Source: Phytophthora hibernalis (Eukaryota > Oomycota > Peronosporomycetes > Peronosporales > Peronosporaceae). Taken from it: a stretch of DNA of 64,000 nt. Position numbers and translations under genes: made by a program. The notes under the pieces were generated by a model. It was not told the DNA's origin. It saw nothing but the letters and a program-made list of their open reading frames with translations, and ran no database searches. Of this stretch, positions 47,181-57,193 are shown one piece after another. The DNA is taken from the NCBI GenBank assembly GCA_012656075.1, contig JAAKBF010000252.1, positions 62,001 to 126,000 on the forward strand. The letters are read 5' to 3'. How positions within the stretch are numbered: position 1 is the stretch's first letter; the number at the start of each line of letters is the position of its first letter.

Positions 47181-48015
47181 CAGTGATGTTAAAAGAAGGA
47201 AAATTCCAAAGGGGGACTCAAATCGAAAAACATTTTCAAAGGGGGACTCGATAATTAAAAAGCTAACGTTAGGATAACTTTTACTCCCTGAGAAATCGTC
47301 GCTGGACGGCACGCGATGTACGAGAAGAACGTTATTAATTACTTCGAAGTAGGATAGAGTTGATAGTACCGGATATTCCACGACACCAGCAGCGTCATGC
47401 TTATCCCCCTCTCCATCAGGTGCATGCATCAGCGTACTTCGTCTAACAGGCCGGGAAAGGACCGCATAATGCTCATTATCCCGTTACATAGGTATCTCAC
47501 GCCGTTGAGCGCGTGTCGTCCAGCGACGATTTCTCAGGCTGAGTAAAAGCTACCCTAGCTTTTTAATTATCGAGTCCCCTTTGAAAATGTTTTTCGATTT
47601 GAGTCCCCCTTTGGAATTTTCCCTTAAAAGAAAGCCTTCTGAAAAAACGAAAGCTTCTTTTGATTAAAAGAAGATAAAAGAAGAAATCAAGCGGACTTCT
47701 TTTAATGAAAACATGGATCTGCCAGTACTCTGTCAGCTCCATCCGATTGCCAGTATCTAGTTCAAAATACTCGTCTTGACTTTGAAAACAGATCCCTTCT
47801 GATCAAATACAGCGAAAATCGCTCCACCCCAGTGTTCTATTATAAGGGTGAACTCTTTCAAAAAATTATTCTTAGCAAAGTCATAAAATAGTGACTTTAA
47901 TACTACTAGTATGATTAAAAGAAGAGAAAGAAGACGCCCACCTATTCTGACCGATCTTCTTTTGCATTATAAGAAGATAAAAGACACTTGATTAAAAGAA
48001 AGCTTAACATCCCTG
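47181..48015. mobile_element. Non-autonomous hAT-like element
   Basis: Termini CAGTGATGTTAA and (reverse complement) CAGGGATGTTAA form 12-bp inverted repeats starting CAG, and the 8-bp sequence GTCCAAAC is present directly on both sides (47173-47180 and 48016-48023). An 8-bp duplication with CAG-type ends is the hAT signature. The 835-bp body is rich in TTAAAAGAAG-type repeats and has no coding region. It sits between the divergent NRDE2 and APRT genes. Confidence 0.75.
47198..47623. mobile_element. Mutator-like MITE nested in the hAT element
   Basis: About 110-120 bp terminal inverted repeats starting GGAAAATTCCAAAGGGGG, nearly identical over the outer 67 bp, flanked by the 9-bp direct duplication TTAAAAGAA (47189-47197 and 47624-47632). 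Long inverted repeats plus a 9-bp duplication are the Mutator/MULE hallmark. 426 bp, no coding capacity. The duplicated target is hAT sequence, so this insertion is the younger one. Confidence 0.75.
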
Positions 48016-48135
48016 GTCCAAACTGAATTGGTCCATATTTGTGACTACCCAAAATATAGTCCAAACTGTGATTGATCCTAATAGGTCCAAACTGAATTGG
48101 TCCATATTTGTGACTACCCAAAATATAGTCCAAAA
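48016..48135. repeat. Tandem repeat between hAT element and APRT
   Basis: A unit of about 69 bp (GGTCCAAACTGAATTGG...GATTGATCCTAATA) is present nearly twice; a further partial copy lies left of the hAT element at 47140-47180. Each unit has the palindromic TTGGTCCAA. The hAT insertion therefore fell into a pre-existing tandem repeat. Confidence 0.8.
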
Positions 48136-48169
48136 TGCGCATTCACGTACGTCACTCCTGCTTATCAAC

Positions 48170-48876
48170 ATGAGCGGCGAGAAGCTCGCAACGCGTTCAT
48201 CCGTGGACCTGACGGATGAGGACGAGGTCTCGGCCTACATCAAGCAGAAGATCCGCGTGTTCAGCAACTTCCCCAGTCCCGGCGCGGACTTTAGCGATGT
48301 GACGTCGCTGCTGCTGGACCCCGTGGCCTTCCAGGTGGTCATTGACGCCCTCAAGCTCCGGTACATGGGCCAGCGGATCACACACGTGGTGAGCTGTGAG
48401 TCCCGCGGATTCATCTTCGGTGCACCATTGGCGTTGGCGCTTCAAGCCGCGTTTGTGCCGGTGCGACGTGCACGTAGACTGCCAGGGGACACGGTGGGGG
48501 TGGACTACAGGTCGGGCTTCCACTCGGGGCGTCTGGAGATCCACCAAGACGCCATCACGAGCGGAGGCCGCGTCGTCATTATCGACGACCTGGTTGCATC
48601 GGTACAGCATTGTATTACTTTATGACTATTTCACTAGTCGGAGGAAGACTCATTTTTGATGGTGCTTTTCGTCTGCAGGGCAACACGCTCAAGGTGACGG
48701 TCGAGTTGGTCGAGAAACTCGGCGGAGAAGTGGTGGAGTGCGGGTGTGTGATCAATTCACTGCGTTCGACGGTACGCATTACATTATGCTCATTTACGCC
48801 GTCGCTAACTGACCACTGTACTGCTGTCCAGGAATCGCTGCGGAACATCCCGCTTTACGGCCTCACGAATATTTGA
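48170..48876 (+). CDS. APRT: Adenine phosphoribosyltransferase
   Basis: ATG at 48170. Three exons: 48170-48601, 48679-48771 and 48832-48876, totalling 570 nt (189 aa) with no frame gap. FPSPGADFSDVTSLLLDP matches the APRT flexible-loop region, SCESRGFIFGAPLAL is typical, and the PRPP-binding loop VVIIDDLVASGNTL spans the first intron. It salvages adenine with PRPP to AMP in the cytosol. The hAT element ends about 150 bp upstream of the start codon. Confidence 0.93.
48602..48678 (+). other. Intron 1 of APRT
   Basis: GTACAGCATT...TTTCGTCTGCAG, 77 bases, inside the PRPP-binding loop. Confidence 0.85.
48772..48831 (+). other. Intron 2 of APRT
   Basis: GTACGCATTA...TGCTGTCCAG, 60 bases. Confidence 0.85.
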
Positions 48877-49114
48877 ATCGAAAGAATCAAGGTGTTCATT
48901 TTTGCCTCTCATATTGGATACTCTCAAACTCTAAATTCCAGGCAATCAAAAGAATTAGTATTCCTTGTGCTAACCATACAAAGTTACCTGTGATATATCA
49001 CAGATCCTGCAACAACCCATGTTATCAAATCCAAAAGGTCTTCGATCTGGCGTTTCATTAAAAAAGAAAAGAAAAAAACTCGAGCTGGGGAGCCGTTAGT
49101 TTGCATCTGAAGCC

Positions 49115-50405
49115 ATGCCGCCCAAGCAGCGTATCCGCCAGCGCTTCAGCCCCAACCAGGACTACCTGCTCGTCGTGCAGGTGAACACGGACGCGCCCTT
49201 CCGTGCACCTTACGGTGGGCTCATGGCCGGCTGGGAGAAGGTGGCCACGACGCTCAACGGCTGCAGCGCCTTCAAGATGCACCACCTCAAGGGTCCCATC
49301 GCCAAGAACCGCTTCGAGCGCCTCGTGGGGCGCTACCGTAACTGGGTCAAGAACGGTAGCCACCCGCTCGACGCCCACTCGCAGGACGCGTCATTCAGGC
49401 CGTCATGGCCGAGGTGGTGCCCAAACTGGAAGCAGCGGAAGCTGAGCCTCAGATCCAGACGCTAGGCAAGCGCGGCCGCCCCAGGAAGATCCGCGCAGAG
49501 GAGGGCCAACCTGTGGAGAAGAAGCTGACGCTGCCGACGTCACAGGTGACGATCGCTCCGTCTCCAGTGGGGCCACAGCCTTCGACGTCGACGTCCCTCC
49601 TTGTGGACTCTGAGGATCAAGCGTTGCCTGTTGTCGCCAAATCCTCCCGTCAACGGTTCACGCCTCGAGACGACGTCCTTCTTGTGAACTACGTCAAGCA
49701 GACGCTTCCGTTCCGTGCCAAGTTTGGCGCGATCTCATCAGCGTGGGAGGAAGTGGCGACGAAGCTGGACAAGAGCCCTGACTTCTCAAGGACAACATCA
49801 AAGGCCCCATCGTGCGCTACCGGTTCGAGAACCTCGTGTCCAAGTACCGTGAGCGCGTCAAGCGCAACAATGGACGCGTTGTTGGGACCAAGGGCGCCCC
49901 TGCTGGTGAACTGGAAGTGCTCATGACGGAGTTGGTCACGCTGCTCGACGGTGGCGACCCTGTCAGTGCGGCTTTGCTTGCGCAGAACGTGGCGATCGCC
50001 ACTGGAGCGGCCGGTGCTGCGCAAGAACGGAAATTCACTCGCCCGACAACGAGCCAGGAGGAGGATTCCAGCACTACAAGCGAACCGTCGTCGCCGATCG
50101 CCTCAACCGCGATCCAGAGCTTTATCACGCCTACGTCTGCGCCCAAGCCGACACGTCCATCAGCGGCAGCGACTTCGTCGATTGCACTAATGTCTTCGAT
50201 CGGTTCGGTCTTGAACAAGACCAATCCGACGAATATTGCCGAGATTAAAACCCTGCTTCAAGAGATGGTGGAGCAGCAGACTCGGGCAACCGAGCAGTTG
50301 TTGCTACTGCAGCGTGAAGAGCGCGAGAAGGACCGCCAAGCGCTGACTGCGACGGTGATGTCGGTCATGAAGACGTTCCTCGAGCAGGACGGCCGCAAGA
50401 ACTGA
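49115..50405 (+). CDS. Protein with two SANT/Myb-like (trihelix-type) domains
   Basis: ATG at 49115. The two halves share one pattern: RIRQRFSPNQDYLLVVQVNT...GWEKVATTLN...NRFERLVGRYRNWVKN, and SRQRFTPRDDVLLVNYVKQT...AWEEVATKLD...YRFENLVSKYRERVK. Trp-spaced helices of this kind make trihelix/SANT DNA-binding domains. An AT-hook-like KRGRPRKIR lies between them, and the C-terminus is Ser/Thr/Pro-rich then coiled coil (TRATEQLLLLQREEREKDRQ). Two one-base gaps (near 49398 and 49790) close to 430 aa. Probably a nuclear regulator. Similar SANT-like proteins are also encoded by PIF/Harbinger elements, one of which lies nearby. Confidence 0.72.
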
Positions 50406-50623
50406 CGACTGAGAAGAGTACTGTAGTTCGTATAAGGGCATTTATCTCGTGCACAGACACAGGGTGACATAGCTATAAGTCCGTTAACCCTGTTGGCATC
50501 AACTTCAAACAGCGCAAGTTGACTGACGATTTGCTGTTTGGCTTGCACAGCGGGATCAGAGGGAAGACCTGTCTTTGAAGCACACTTCCCAAGAATCTGC
50601 ACACGAGAGAAGCGAGACCAACT

Positions 50624-50833
50624 ATGCCCGACAGCGCAAGCTCATGCTTCGCAGGCACCTGCTGCGCGACCTGCTGCGCTGGAGGCTCCTCTGCGAACGA
50701 TCACAACCGCCGACACCTTGCGGATGACGACCCCCGACGCCATGACTACAACACCTCGCGCGATGTTACAGTGCAGCCCGTGGTGATGTCACAGATCCGC
50801 CCGCCGCAACCACAAGTGCGCACCGACGCCTAA
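50624..50833 (+). CDS. Short Cys-rich protein A
   Basis: ATG at 50624. MPDSASSCFAGTCCATCCAG is followed by a His/Asp/Arg-rich stretch and the tail TSRDVTVQPVVMSQIRPP; 69 residues. It aligns with the protein at 54577-54882 (CCASCCLAG..SAANDGDRR...EVYVQPVVV), so the two are paralogues. Clustered CC pairs without a signal peptide suggest palmitoylation or metal binding. Unknown family; the C-terminal-CC CYSTM proteins of plants have a reversed layout. Confidence 0.6.
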   Translation: MPDSASSCFAGTCCATCCAGGSSANDHNRRHLADDDPRRHDYNTSRDVTVQPVVMSQIRPPQPQVRTDA

Positions 50834-51074
50834 CGATGAGAAAGAGAGGTACATGTAGAAGACCAGGAGAAGGACCCATGAAGGAAGCTTCAGCATTTGA
50901 CTGCACGACGGTATCTCTGTAACTTCAAGTATTGAGTTGGCGTTTGGAGGTGGCTACGAAGCATGAAGCAGCAGCAGATCGACGATAAGAGCGCTGTCCG
51001 AATAGAAAATCGATCGCTTTTGCGTCTGCCATTTTTTCTGCTAAAGAAAAAAACAAGGTCAATAAATCGCCGGG

Positions 51075-52585
51075 ATGTCCAAGTTCCGCAAGCGGTTCGC
51101 CGCCTTAAACCTATCTAAGTTCATATTGAATTTGGTAGGTTGTTTCCTTGCACTTCCATTCCGCACGCGCGCAACACCGTCGACGCGGACACTCCAAGAC
51201 GAACGCGTTGCCACGTCCAGGCCAAAGCGCAGCAACCCAGCTTCAAGTGCAGATGCCTCTCCAGCTACACAAGACCGAGTGACGATCCATGGAGAGGAAA
51301 TATATCCAGGCTTGTGGTCTCAAGACTCCGGCATCAGACACGATGAAAGCGGAGAAAGCGCAGTAGATTCGGAGTTATCGTCGAGTACGGACGCTCCGGC
51401 TCCGCCAGCAAAGAAGGCTAGAGCCTCCATTACTCAAGCAAGGGCGAAGACTTCCAAAAGAAGGCTGTTCCCAGGAAGAAGGCTGCACTCAACCAGAAAG
51501 CAAAGAAGGCTGCCCCCAAAAGAAGACCTCATCAAAGAAGAACGCCCGTTCCAAGCCATCCAAGAGGACGAAGAGCTCCCTACCACCAATGCGCTGGACA
51601 ATTGCATTGACGGCACTAGCGCTCGAGACTTGCTTTAAGAACCCGCGCATCTTTGAAGGAGTTTGCAGTCACAACGGCGGACACGAAACTTATGCGTGCA
51701 AAGTGGGTGGCCACAGTTCATACGTTCTTGGAGCGAGCGTTGATTGAGAAGGCTTGGGGTTAGGAGAGACACCTCGCGAGGTGCGTGTCGATCAGTTCAA
51801 GAACAAGCTGAACGCTGTTCGCACGGGGTATCGAGCGAAGCGTACCCGTCTAGTCGCAACTGGAAACCAAGCGCTCGATGCTTCTTCAGGACCGGAAGAC
51901 GAAGAAGAAGACCGCTGATACGCGGAGATGCCACGCAATTTCTTTTTACGTTCTTCTGAGGACTATGAAGAAAACATTTACGAAAATTTGACATGTGATC
52001 CCATGGATGTGGATCCAAAGTATCGTGCTGCTCTTGGCCAAGAGCTTAGCGCCTTGTGGCCGTTGCTGTGTGAAATCTTCTCGGGAAAACCTTGATGGAG
52101 AGCCAATTATCGAGTCTGGTACATCGCATGAATTAACTGAAGTCGACGATGGCAAAGATGATGATAGCGTTGACGAGAGTCGTGCTGGCTCTGACGATGA
52201 ATGCTCAGATACATCAAGCCAGGCGCGTTCCGAAGCCAAGTCCAACGCCAAAGCTCAGTCACGTACAGGAAGAATGTCTTTGAATCGACCAGTTGATATG
52301 ATAGCCGACTCGCTTCAAGCTGGTTTTGGTTCGATCGAGCGTATTTTAACGGTTCGACAAGCTCCGGGTTTAGGAACCCGATCAGGAGGAGACATGAATC
52401 AGCTAGTCGCTAAGTTGACATCGCCAATTGAGGCCGCAAATGCCAGCCAGGCTGCATTTATTGAGATGCAGCGCGATGTTGACCAGTCGCTGCGTCAGAG
52501 CATGGAGAATCTTCAGCAGATGTCAGCATCCGCTGTTGAAATATTTGCAAAGATGAAAAAGCAGATATGCGGTGTCAACCTCTGA
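51075..52585 (+). CDS. Harbinger ORF2: Myb/SANT-like accessory protein
   Basis: ATG at 51075 (MSKFRKRFAALNLSKFILNL). Frames cover a basic Lys/Arg-rich region (51420-51550), a helical region with LMRAKWVATVHTFLERALIE and VRVDQFKNKLNAVRTGYRAK (51680-51840) that resembles a trihelix/SANT fold, and an acidic region followed by helix-rich DMNQLVAKLTSPIEAANASQ. At least three frame changes occur. In known Harbinger elements a Myb-like protein helps nuclear import and target DNA binding of the transposase. Confidence 0.6.
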
Positions 52586-52750
52586 TGGAATGCAATGCCA
52601 AGTGGCTAGGGTGTAGCCATTTAGGACTACAGGACCCCTTCAAGTTTTATTCGTTATCGTAGCGGTAAAATTGTTCCATGTAGGCGTTCCGCTTCGCCTC
52701 TCCCAAGTTAATCTCATCTTCCGTTCGTTCCCAATGGCGATCAAATGCGT

Positions 52751-53970
52751 TCATCGCTTGTCTTGCCTTTTTCGCGATTCCTCGTCGCGATTCCACTCGA
52801 ACTCTTCTTTGTCACCAATTTCGATGAGCAGGTTGTGCAGTACAGCTGCGACACATATCATCCGAGCGTTCGTACTGTGAGCATGTCGGTCGGTCACGCC
52901 GTGCAGAACTTCAAAGCGTCCTTTAAATTTCCCGAAAATACACTCAACGAGTATGCGGGTTGACGAAATGTGAAAATTGAAGCTGTTAAAACGTCAGTCA
53001 GCAAGTATCGGTATTGCAGTCCGAATTCGACTTACCAACGCTGCTTTCTAGACAAACGTTTTCCACCTCGTTCATCAAATGGAACCATGAGAAATGGCCA
53101 GATCTTGAATCCAGCGTCGGCCAACCAGTTGATTCCAGGAGTGCACAAGTATCTCGCGCGGAGCCCTAGCACCTCGGATTTGTTCCACATGGATTGATCT
53201 GAGTTGCTACCAGAAAACACTCCTAAATAGCGAAATTTCCCACGGAAGTCGATAGCAGCCAAGCAATTGTAGGAAGGTTTTCCATTCTTGTCGTAGAATC
53301 CCTTAATCGCAAGATAAAAACAAAACGTTAGTGTACAACTTGCAGAAACTCACAGCAGCGTACCATGTGATTGCGCGGGCGTCGTGTTTGGATGATAGTA
53401 CCGTCGAACACGCACGCAACATCAGGGAAATCACTTCCACGTTGAACAAAACCTTCTACCAAGTCTTCCCAATCATTTACTGCTGTCGGAGCCGGAAAAT
53501 AGATGACATCTTATCATGTCGTACAGGAGATCTTCTAGACGCTTGATGTAAACACCAGCAACTGTTCTTGAAATTCCTAGTTGCGCAGCAGCTCCTCCAA
53601 TTCCGTCGCCGTCAATTCCACAGCCGTTGCCGTAGTACGTCAACAAAGCAGCGAGTCCGAAATCGAAATGGTACTGTGTGTTTTATCCAGGAAAGCCATA
53701 CTTGCGACAGTATAATGACTCTAATAGGAGGACCAGCGCGTCAAACGAATCCGGGCTGCAGCGCAGTGTCTTTTGTATGCTGTCGGAGAGCGCTGAGCCT
53801 TCAGAGTAGCGAAGAAGACAGTCCTAACCACGATTTTTCCTGGATGGGCCCGCGAATTGATCTTCCATCCAGTTGTCCTAGTCACACAATCAGCAGGATG
53901 TTCAGGAAGCACAAGACTAGAATCTCTTCCTCTGCCCAATCACAGTTGCATTCGTCTATCAACATCATCC
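52751..53970 (-). CDS. Harbinger DDE transposase (HARBI1-like nuclease)
   Basis: Minus-strand frames give a helix-turn-helix-like block (GGAAAQLGISRTVAGVYIKR), then DFPDVACVFDGTIIQTRR with the first catalytic Asp, FRGKFRYLGVFSGSNSDQSM, LADAGFKIWPFLMVPFDERG with the second Asp, and VECIFGKFKGRFEVLHGVTD with the Glu. A 53-bp intron at 52983-53035 lies between RKQRW and FNFHISSTR. The stop is at 52751-52753. Frame changes near 53300-53500 break it, so activity is doubtful as sequenced; these may be assembly gaps as in the host genes. The 5' limit is approximate. Confidence 0.75.
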
Positions 53971-54268
53971 GCACTAGTTATAACGAGTAACTCGCCAAGC
54001 TGGTAGACATACCGCTGTCGACGTCCATGGGCCGTGCAACATCTGCGGCGCTTGGCGCTAGCTGCGCGCCAGCTTCCATGCTTGCGAGCTCGTCCATTTC
54101 CGCACACCCTCGCTCTTCAACGCCAAATAATCCGTCTCGACCCAAAAGAAAGAGGTGTCGGGCCTATTTCTTTTACCGCATTATAACGAGGTGTTTATGG
54201 CACCCTGTTTTTCTTAGCGCCACTTCAGAGGAAAAATAGACGATCGCTTTTCTATTCGGACAGCGCTC

Positions 54269-54576
54269 TAATGAATATGCCTTGGACGAGACGAGCAGGG
54301 GATTATGCTCCACCTTGGCGTGGGTAACTTGTTCGAGCATCAACAAGAGATTTTTGATTCATTTTTTTGTTTGGTTCGGTCTCAAGAATACATACAGCTT
54401 ACAAAGCTCTTGTGTGCACACGTCGCAGGGCGGATGGAAATGAAGGGCATGCTCGCTGTCTTGAGCTCGTCCTTGCCAGTGATCTCATTGCCAAACTTTC
54501 CAGAGGAAAACCAAGTCCAAGAAGTTGGAGTGAGAGCGGATTCAAACTCACCAGAAGAACTTAGAGGAGAAGAACC
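54269..54576. other. Flank between Harbinger element and Cys-rich gene B
   Basis: Starts with the TAA duplication. A plus-strand open frame (54305-54637) runs out of phase with the Cys-rich gene and has no motif. Promoter and 5' leader of the Cys-rich gene are expected here. Confidence 0.45.
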
Positions 54577-54882
54577 ATGTGCGGACCAGACGACGGGTGC
54601 GACGTTTGCTGCGCCGACGACTGCTGCGGATGCTTGACCGGCATGTGCTGTGCCTCGTGCTGTCTTGCAGGCGCTTCCGCTGCAAACGACGGCGACCGAC
54701 GTCAAGGCGGCTACGACTCGCCTTCTCCCAGGGAGGTGTACGTTCAACCTGTGGTTGTCCAACAAGGGTATGAGTACCCACCACCAGGCTACGGCCCTCT
54801 CCACCCGGATATGGCCCTCCTCCACCCGGATATGGCCCACCACCACCACCGCATCGGGAGTACTACTACTAATCCTTCGTAG
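54577..54882 (+). CDS. Short Cys-rich protein B
   Basis: ATG at 54577. MCGPDDGCDVCCADDCCGCL then TGMCCASCCLAGASAANDG has 12 Cys in about 30 residues, with no signal peptide. The tail has REVYVQPVVVQQGYEYPPPG, a Pro/Tyr stretch and a His run; 101 residues. It is the paralogue of protein A (50624-50833) with a longer Cys block and tail. A membrane-anchored (acylated) or metal-binding role is a guess. Confidence 0.65.
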   Translation: MCGPDDGCDVCCADDCCGCLTGMCCASCCLAGASAANDGDRRQGGYDSPSPREVYVQPVVVQQGYEYPPPGYGPLHPDMALLHPDMAHHHHRIGSTTTNPS

Positions 54883-55045
54883 CGAAGAGCGAGCACATTG
54901 CAGTAGCAATGCCTCGTTACGAGGAAGACAGCGAAACCAAACCAATATGAACAGCATGTTCCACTGACGGAAACTTGTTGAAGTAGCATTATCAGATTTC
55001 GACCGTTTTAGAATCAGATCCAGCTCTTTTGAACCAAAACACGTC

Positions 55046-55944
55046 ATGGGGAGACTGTGGTTGGCACTCGGCTGCATTGGCACAGCCACTCGCAGCGCGA
55101 ACGTATCGACGTGGAGAAGGTGCTGGGTCAAGTGCGTGCGTTTTGCGCCCGTGCAGCTACCTACTCTGATGGGGGAATCCTAATAGCGGTGGGGCTGCCT
55201 GTCGAGTTTGCTGCATCCATTGGAGCTCCTTCATTAGCATCCGAAGCTTCATCCTCATCCAGTGCCTTCATCGACTCTGTGCGCGACTTCATGACTCAAT
55301 TGCAGACTGAAGTAGCTGCAGGAACTCTTCCCGGTAAAGTGGAGGTCATCCCGATGCTGCACTGGGGCAAGTTCGTCCCAGCATTGAACGCGTTGATTGG
55401 TACGGCGGCCGACCACTTCCCCAAGGCAGATACTCTGCTACTGCAGTCTCTGGAGATCGCGGTGGACGCAGCCAGCGTGAAAACCTTACGCTCGCATTTT
55501 GACATCAAACACGATCTTGTGGTGGGCGCGGCACTTCCTGGTCACGACTTTCAATCGGATCCGACGACGCAACCGGTCGAGCTGAGTGGCTTGACATCTC
55601 CGTGGAACACGCTCGCGCTCTGGAATCTGGAGCAACTGACGAAGGTGGGTTTCGCTCTCATGGGCGATGCATTGCGTCTCGAGGTCGACGGGATCGGCTC
55701 TGCTGCAGGTATTGAGGAGGTCGCCACCATCGCTATGTATCAACAGCTTTACACGAACAGCACGTCGCCGATAACAGCGAAGTTGGTGCGGGTGCCCAGC
55801 ATCGCATGGCAAGTGGACGGACTGGAGGACCCCAAGCGTCTAGAGTGGCACGAAAAGAAGATGGCGAGCAAGCTGCAGCGCGCAGCCGCTCAAATCGCCC
55901 ACTTCGGTGTGGCGCCTGGACGCGTGTATCACTTGGAAGCGTGA
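55046..55944 (+). CDS. Glycosyltransferase-like (GT-A fold) protein, copy A
   Basis: ATG at 55046; closing a G run at 55049 gives METHIONINE-Gly-Glu-Thr-Val-Val-Gly-Thr-Arg-Leu, which matches copy B's start. 299 aa. The middle has GKVEVIPMLHWGKFVPALNA, DTLLLQSLEIAVDAASVKTL, HDLVVGAALPGHDF and SGLTSPWNTLALWNLEQLTK. This resembles the acceptor half of GT-A fold nucleotide-sugar transferases, but a clear DxD is missing. No signal peptide. Tandem with copy B (170 bp apart), same strand. Family assignment is weak; it is certainly a conserved enzyme-like fold. Confidence 0.5.
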
Positions 55945-56057
55945 AGTTGAAAAGTAGGAACCATCAATTTCGCTACAGAGCTTCCAAGCCAGCAGACGTG
56001 AAAATACACTTGCCCGCATGTCCGTTTCTGAATCTGAATACCGCGCGATGTGACGGC

Positions 56058-57039
56058 ATGTCTACGACACTCCACAGTCTCCACTCGCCAAGCAGCACTC
56101 GACATCGCAAGAGCATGAAGGGCACGACGGTGGTGGGTACGCGGTTGCACTGGCAAAGCCACTCTCAGCACGAGCGGATCGACGTGGATAAGTTGCTGCA
56201 TCAATTGCGCGAGTTCTGCGCCCGTGCAGCGACGTACGCGGATGGCGGCACCCTCATCGCCGTGGGGCTGCCACCTACTGCTAGTAGTACAACGATCGCC
56301 GACTCGATCTCAACTACTTCCTCCAAAACGACCAGCGTCTTCGTTGATTCGGTGCGCGAGTTCATGACGAAGCTGCAGAATGAGGTGGCGACGGGTGTGA
56401 TCACCGGAAAGGTGGAGATCGTTCCAATGCTTTACTGGGGCAAGTTTGTGCCGGCGCTGAATGCCCTGGTAGGCACAGCAGCCGACCACTTCCCGACGCT
56501 GATACGCTGCTACTACAGTCTCTGGAAATCGAAGTCGATGCGGCCGGAGTGGCATTGTTACGCTCAAACTTCGATCCCGAACATGATCTCGTTGTGGGCA
56601 CAGCACTACCGGGTCACACCTTCCAACCCGACCCTGCAGTACAACCTTTGAATTGAGCGGTTTGACGTCGCCGTGGAACACGCTAGCACTGTGGAACTTG
56701 CAGCAACTGACCAAGATCGGCTTTGCGCTCATGGGTGACGCGTTGCGACTTGAAGTGGAGGGCGTTGGGCCCGCCGGAGGTGACGAAGAAGTCTCGACCA
56801 TTTCAATGTATCAACAGCTCTTTGCTAAGACGTCAGCACCCACGAGAGCGAAGCTCATCCGAGTTCCAGGCGTCATCTGGCAAGTAGCCGACTTCAAGGA
56901 CCCGGAGCGTGTGGCCTGGCACACGATGAAAATGCGCAGCAAGAAACAGCGTACTGCAGCACAAATGACGCACTTTGGCGGTGTAGTTCCAGGCCGCGTA
57001 TACCATATAGAGCCTACCATTGACACCATAGCAAAGTAA
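56058..57039 (+). CDS. Glycosyltransferase-like (GT-A fold) protein, copy B
   Basis: In-frame ATGs at 56058 and 56115; the second (MKGTTVVGTRLHWQSHSQHE) matches the start of copy A and is preferred, leaving 308 aa. The two proteins share most blocks (KVEIVPMLYWGKFVPALNAL, ADTLLLQSLEIEVDAAG, SGLTSPWNTLALWNLQQLTK, GRVYHIEP). Two one-base gaps (C run near 56494, G near 56651) break it as sequenced. A tandem duplication with divergence at the N-terminal Ser/Thr-rich loop. Confidence 0.5.
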
Positions 57040-57193
57040 GTTAGCTAAACTAAAGTCTAAGGCGCGAACACTCAAATTGTAGACGAACTTGATGATTATC
57101 CTGAGTTTTGCGACACTGCGACGGTCATAATCCTGAAACCCACGGTACTCGTCGTCTCTTGAAGCCAAAGACTTTTTCCAGACGACGTTACGA

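Larger units (their letters stand above)
50989..54268. mobile_element. Complete PIF/Harbinger DNA transposon
   Basis: Inverted termini GAGCGCTGTCCGAATAGAAA... match for 21 bases, then 6 of the next 7, between 50989 and 54268. Both sides carry TAA (50986-50988 and 54269-54271), the 3-bp duplication of PIF/Harbinger. The 3280-bp element carries a Myb/SANT-like ORF (+) and a DDE nuclease gene (-), the two genes an autonomous member needs. It lies between two Cys-rich paralogues. Confidence 0.88.

Noticed and set aside
54305..54637. 110-codon plus-strand frame overlapping the start of Cys-rich gene B
   Set aside because: Out of phase with the Cys-rich gene, whose paralogue at 50624 supports the other frame.
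50624..54882. Secreted effector (RxLR/CRN) calls for the Cys-rich proteins
   Set aside because: Neither has a signal peptide or an RxLR or LFLAK motif.
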